Assembly (NCBI RefSeq): GCF_015356865.1
Contig: NZ_JAAFZA010000056.1
Span: forward strand, 1-51,084
Reading direction: 5' to 3'
DNA length: 51,084 nucleotides
Source: Catenulispora pinisilvae
GTDB taxonomy: Bacteria; Actinomycetota; Actinomycetes; Streptomycetales; Catenulisporaceae
The position numbers and the translations under genes were made by a program. A model generated the notes under the pieces. That model was not told the DNA's origin and did not search any database. It saw nothing but the letters and a program-made list of their open reading frames with translations. Shown one piece after another: positions 48,686 through 51,084 of this stretch. Positions within the stretch are counted from its first letter, which is position 1; every line of letters starts with the position of its first letter.

Positions 48686-50701
48686 TCAGGCCCCGGCCAG
48701 CTGCCATCCGCCGAACGGGCTGCCCGTCCCGGCCGCGGTCTGCCGGTCGATGTGCAGCGCCCCGTCCAGCTCGAACGCCAACACCACCAGTCGGCCGTCG
48801 GAATCCAGGGCCATCGCCGGCGCCCCGACGATCACGTTCCCCAGGTCCGGCCAGGTCCCGGAGAACCCCACGTTGGGCCCGGTCTGCGAGGCCATGCTGA
48901 CCCCGCCCCCGGAGTTGCGGATCGCGATGCTGACGCGGCCGTCGCCCCCGGTCGTGGCGGCGACGCTCTCCAGCATCGGCGGGCTGCCGCCGAGCAGCCC
49001 CGGCGTGGTGGTCCAACTGCCGTTGCTCTGGGTCCACTGCGTCGCGACCGTCGGATTGTCCGGGTCGGCGTAGAAGATCTCCGGCCGGCCGTCGGCGTTG
49101 AGGGCGAAGGAGACCTGCGTCTTGCCGATCGCCGCCGGGGTCAGCGGCGAGGAGTCCCGGGCCCACAACCGCGCGGCGTTCTGCTTCCAGTGCTGGATTC
49201 CCAACTCGGACGGGGCGAACAGCTCGCCGGCGCCGGAGCCGCCGAGGCCCGCCGACAGGTCGTCCCGGATCTGGAAGCCCCCGAGGTCGGCCCAGGCGCT
49301 GGGCCAGGTGCTGCCCGGGTTCAGGGTCTTGGCACTGACTCCGGTGCCGAGGTTGCGGACGAAGACGGTCACGTTGCCGTTCTGCTCGGTGAGCGACGCC
49401 GGGTCTCCGACCTCCGTCGGGTTGGAGCTGTTCGGGTTGCCCAGCGACGTCCAGCCGCCCCACACCCCTGGCGCGGTCTGTACGTCCGTCACGACCGCGT
49501 AGTCCGACAGCCTCGTGGAGAACACCCGCAGCAGCCCTGTGGGGTCCACTGTGACGTCCAGCGTCGGGGTGAGCCCGGTGCTGCCGGGGACCGGCGTGGG
49601 ACCGGTCCAGGAGCCGCCAGGGGAGGTCTCGGTCCATTGCTCGATCTGGCTGTTGAGGATGGCGAAGGCGTTGAGCTTGCCGGTCCCGTCCACCTTGGTC
49701 CACACCGAGCCGTTCGGCCATCGCGAGTACTGGCGGCTGTAGAACGGCGGATAGAACGTGTCGTTCGGGTCCGGCGAGGTGTCGTAGAGCCCGTGATACA
49801 CCCCGGGGATGTCGCCGCGGTTCGGGCCGAGATAGGCGAGGAAGTCGTTGTTCTTCTGCGTGGCGTCGGCGCTGTCGAGGTCTGACTCCTCGAAGCTCAC
49901 GTTGTAGTCCCGGTAGGGACGCAGCAGCACGTGGCCGTCGTTGTTCGGGCCGTGGTAGGCGGATACCGAGTCCAGGGTGAAACCGCCGGCGCCGAGATGA
50001 TCGGTGTTGCCGGGGTCGCTGGCGAACCGGTGCGGGTCCATGCCGTAGACGACGGTCGCGTTGTAGTGCGCGTACAGCGCCGTCAGCGAGGCGGTCAGCT
50101 GCGTCTTCGTGTAGGTCTGGTTCGCGTACTGGGCCTCGCAGTCCGAGCCGCCGTCCGCGGCCAGCGTGCCCATCGTGGACTGGTGCCAGCCGGTGATCTG
50201 GCCGCGCTGGTACAGGTCCTGCAATGTGGTCTGGCTGTTCTTGCCGCCGATGAAGTTGGCGTCCCCGGCGTCGTGCAGCTTGAAGAACACCAGCTTCACC
50301 TGCGGTGCCTGGTTGAGGGTGTCCTCCTCGGCGACCTTGCCGGCGAAGGTGATCGGGGTCCGGGTCCAGGTCGGATTGGCCACGCCGGCGATCTCGGCGG
50401 CCGCGGCGCGGGCTCCCATGTCGCGGCTCTCGCCGTACAGGCAGGTGTCGGCGAAGGGCTGGCCCGGCCCGACCTGGGTGGTGGCCTCGCCCGCGGTGAG
50501 GAACACCGTCACGAGCGGGAAGCTGTAGACCTTTCGCAGGTCCGGGTTGAAGAACAGGAACGTGTCGTCGGCGTGCGCGACGACCTGGACCACGGTCGGC
50601 GGGTCGGGGAAGGTGTCGGCTCGGGCCGGTGCGGGCAGCAGCCCGAGCCCGGCCGTCGCGAGCGCCAGCAGGGCGGCGCGGACTTTGAGGAGAGGGCGCA
50701 A
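48686..50701 (-). CDS. Secreted PIG-L family deacetylase with C-terminal propeller-like region
   Basis: 671 residues from TTG 50699-50701 (AGGAAA just before it on this strand); no better start exists because the signal peptide (MRPLLKVRAALLALATAGLG, cleaving near PARA) begins here. Residues about 33-330 are a PIG-L/LmbE zinc deacetylase: VVQVVAHADDTFLFFNPD with AHxDD at 42-46, FLTAGEATTQ, ESRDMGARAAAAEIAG, and TVVYGMDPHRFASDPGNTDH giving the second zinc histidine. Residues about 340-671 contain repeated WTKVDGTGKLNAFAILN-, GGWTSLGNPN-, and GTWPDLGNV-like units spaced about 45-50 residues, typical of sialidase/PLL-like beta propellers that bind sugars. It may de-N-acetylate an extracellular or wall glycan. 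Relatives in this class act on GlcNAc-containing compounds; the substrate here is unknown. Confidence 0.85.
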   Translation of the reverse strand: MRPLLKVRAALLALATAGLGLLPAPARADTFPDPPTVVQVVAHADDTFLFFNPDLRKVYSFPLVTVFLTAGEATTQVGPGQPFADTCLYGESRDMGARAAAAEIAGVANPTWTRTPITFAGKVAEEDTLNQAPQVKLVFFKLHDAGDANFIGGKNSQTTLQDLYQRGQITGWHQSTMGTLAADGGSDCEAQYANQTYTKTQLTASLTALYAHYNATVVYGMDPHRFASDPGNTDHLGAGGFTLDSVSAYHGPNNDGHVLLRPYRDYNVSFEESDLDSADATQKNNDFLAYLGPNRGDIPGVYHGLYDTSPDPNDTFYPPFYSRQYSRWPNGSVWTKVDGTGKLNAFAILNSQIEQWTETSPGGSWTGPTPVPGSTGLTPTLDVTVDPTGLLRVFSTRLSDYAVVTDVQTAPGVWGGWTSLGNPNSSNPTEVGDPASLTEQNGNVTVFVRNLGTGVSAKTLNPGSTWPSAWADLGGFQIRDDLSAGLGGSGAGELFAPSELGIQHWKQNAARLWARDSSPLTPAAIGKTQVSFALNADGRPEIFYADPDNPTVATQWTQSNGSWTTTPGLLGGSPPMLESVAATTGGDGRVSIAIRNSGGGVSMASQTGPNVGFSGTWPDLGNVIVGAPAMALDSDGRLVVLAFELDGALHIDRQTAAGTGSPFGGWQLAGA

Positions 50702-50911
50702 GGTTTCCTGCCCGGGGTGAGGATCTGGTGGCTGGTTGCCTATTAGCGGCTATCCATACACTTATGGTGCGTTTTATCAGGGTTACGACACGCCGTCGCG
50801 ACCCCGGGACGTCGCAATGCACTCCTATGGCGCACTGGAACTTGGCGGGACCCGGCTTCCAGTAGTCAAGTGGGCGCCGACAGTGCCCGATCACCACCCC
50901 AGGGAGCCACC

Positions 50912-51084
50912 GTGCGCGAGGACGTGAAGCTGGTCCGGACCCGGCCTCTGGCGGCGGCCGCGGGCGCGGCCGCGCTGATCGGCGCGTGTCTGGCGGCGGC
51001 TCCGGCCTTCGCGCAGACCTCGCAGACCTTCACCCAGGACGGCACGTTCACCGTGCCCGACGGCGTCACCCAGCTGACCGTCAC
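50912..51084 (+). CDS. Start of a secreted glycine-rich-type protein (cut by window end)
   Basis: A GTG at 50912 with AGGGAG six bases upstream opens a frame that runs off the window after 57 codons. It encodes a signal peptide (VREDVKLVRTRPLAAAAGAA, then LIGACLAAAPAFA with cleavage at AFA-Q) followed by TSQTFTQDGTFTVPDGVTQL. The TFTVPDGVTQLTV motif is the usual beginning of secreted Gly-rich repeat proteins of actinobacteria. The rest cannot be seen. It is divergent from the PIG-L gene with a gap of 210 bases in which no clear operator was found. Confidence 0.7.
   Translation, partial: MREDVKLVRTRPLAAAAGAAALIGACLAAAPAFAQTSQTFTQDGTFTVPDGVTQLTV

Overview
The window looks like a piece of a high-GC actinobacterial chromosome. 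The base composition is very GC-rich, GTG and TTG starts are common, and the gene content is typical of actinomycetes: ergothioneine synthesis, coenzyme F420 synthesis, a lysine-tailed HU protein, a SepIVA/DivIVA-like protein and an NdgR-type regulator next to leuCD. From memory, the backbone order ndgR-leuC-leuD-small gene-hup-cofC-plsC-gpsA-ddl-DUF3515-AsnC-thiL-thiD-rpmB-DAK-recG-rsmD-coaD-sepIVA matches Streptomyces and relatives. A Catenulispora/Streptomyces-type organism is an inference; nothing in the sequence names a species. I saw no rRNA, tRNA or CRISPR array.

Layout. Positions 1-5.9 kb are accessory and partly decayed: the start of a probable transposase, a small WXG100-like gene, a large partner gene broken by three single-base indels, a lipoprotein gene cut by an in-frame TAG, a frameshifted membrane-protein gene, and an intact translationally coupled lipoprotein/secreted-protein pair. 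Positions 6-10.5 kb hold an acyl-CoA synthetase, an unrecognised protein preceded by 12-base direct repeats, and a secreted phosphodiesterase. Positions 10.5-15.7 kb look related to menaquinone: an amidohydrolase (possible aminodeoxyfutalosine deaminase), menG, a large lipoprotein and a geranylgeranyl-reductase-family flavoprotein. folD follows behind a clear ZTP (pfl) riboswitch, then a Tat-exported phospholipase C.

Positions 18.9-30.5 kb are conserved core: ndgR divergent from leuCD, a small gene whose start codon sits in the loop of an 18-bp hairpin, hup, two small genes and cofC on the minus strand, plsC-gpsA, ddl, DUF3515, an AsnC-type stand-alone ligand domain, and thiL. Between gpsA and ddl lies an 804-base non-coding palindromic element with 53-base perfect terminal inverted repeats flanked by CTAG. 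It contains two large hairpins and five tandem copies of a 56-base unit, and it has replaced the 3' end of a convergent MFS transporter gene. Between thiL and thiD is a small regulon-like island (DHA2-type efflux pump, Dabb protein, YciI protein, LysR regulator) in which two near-identical palindromes point to one shared operator.

Positions 36.7-40.9 kb are egtABCD, a complete stop/start-overlapping ergothioneine operon without egtE, followed by rpmB. Positions 41.4-48.3 kb are a DAK/FakA-like protein, recG, rsmD, coaD and a SepIVA-like protein with a long Q/Y-rich octapeptide-repeat tail. Right after that stop codon is a second inverted-repeat-bounded block of about 290 bases. The genes that usually come next (DUF177, rpmF, rnc) are not there; instead there is a secreted PIG-L deacetylase with a C-terminal propeller-like region and the start of another secreted protein.
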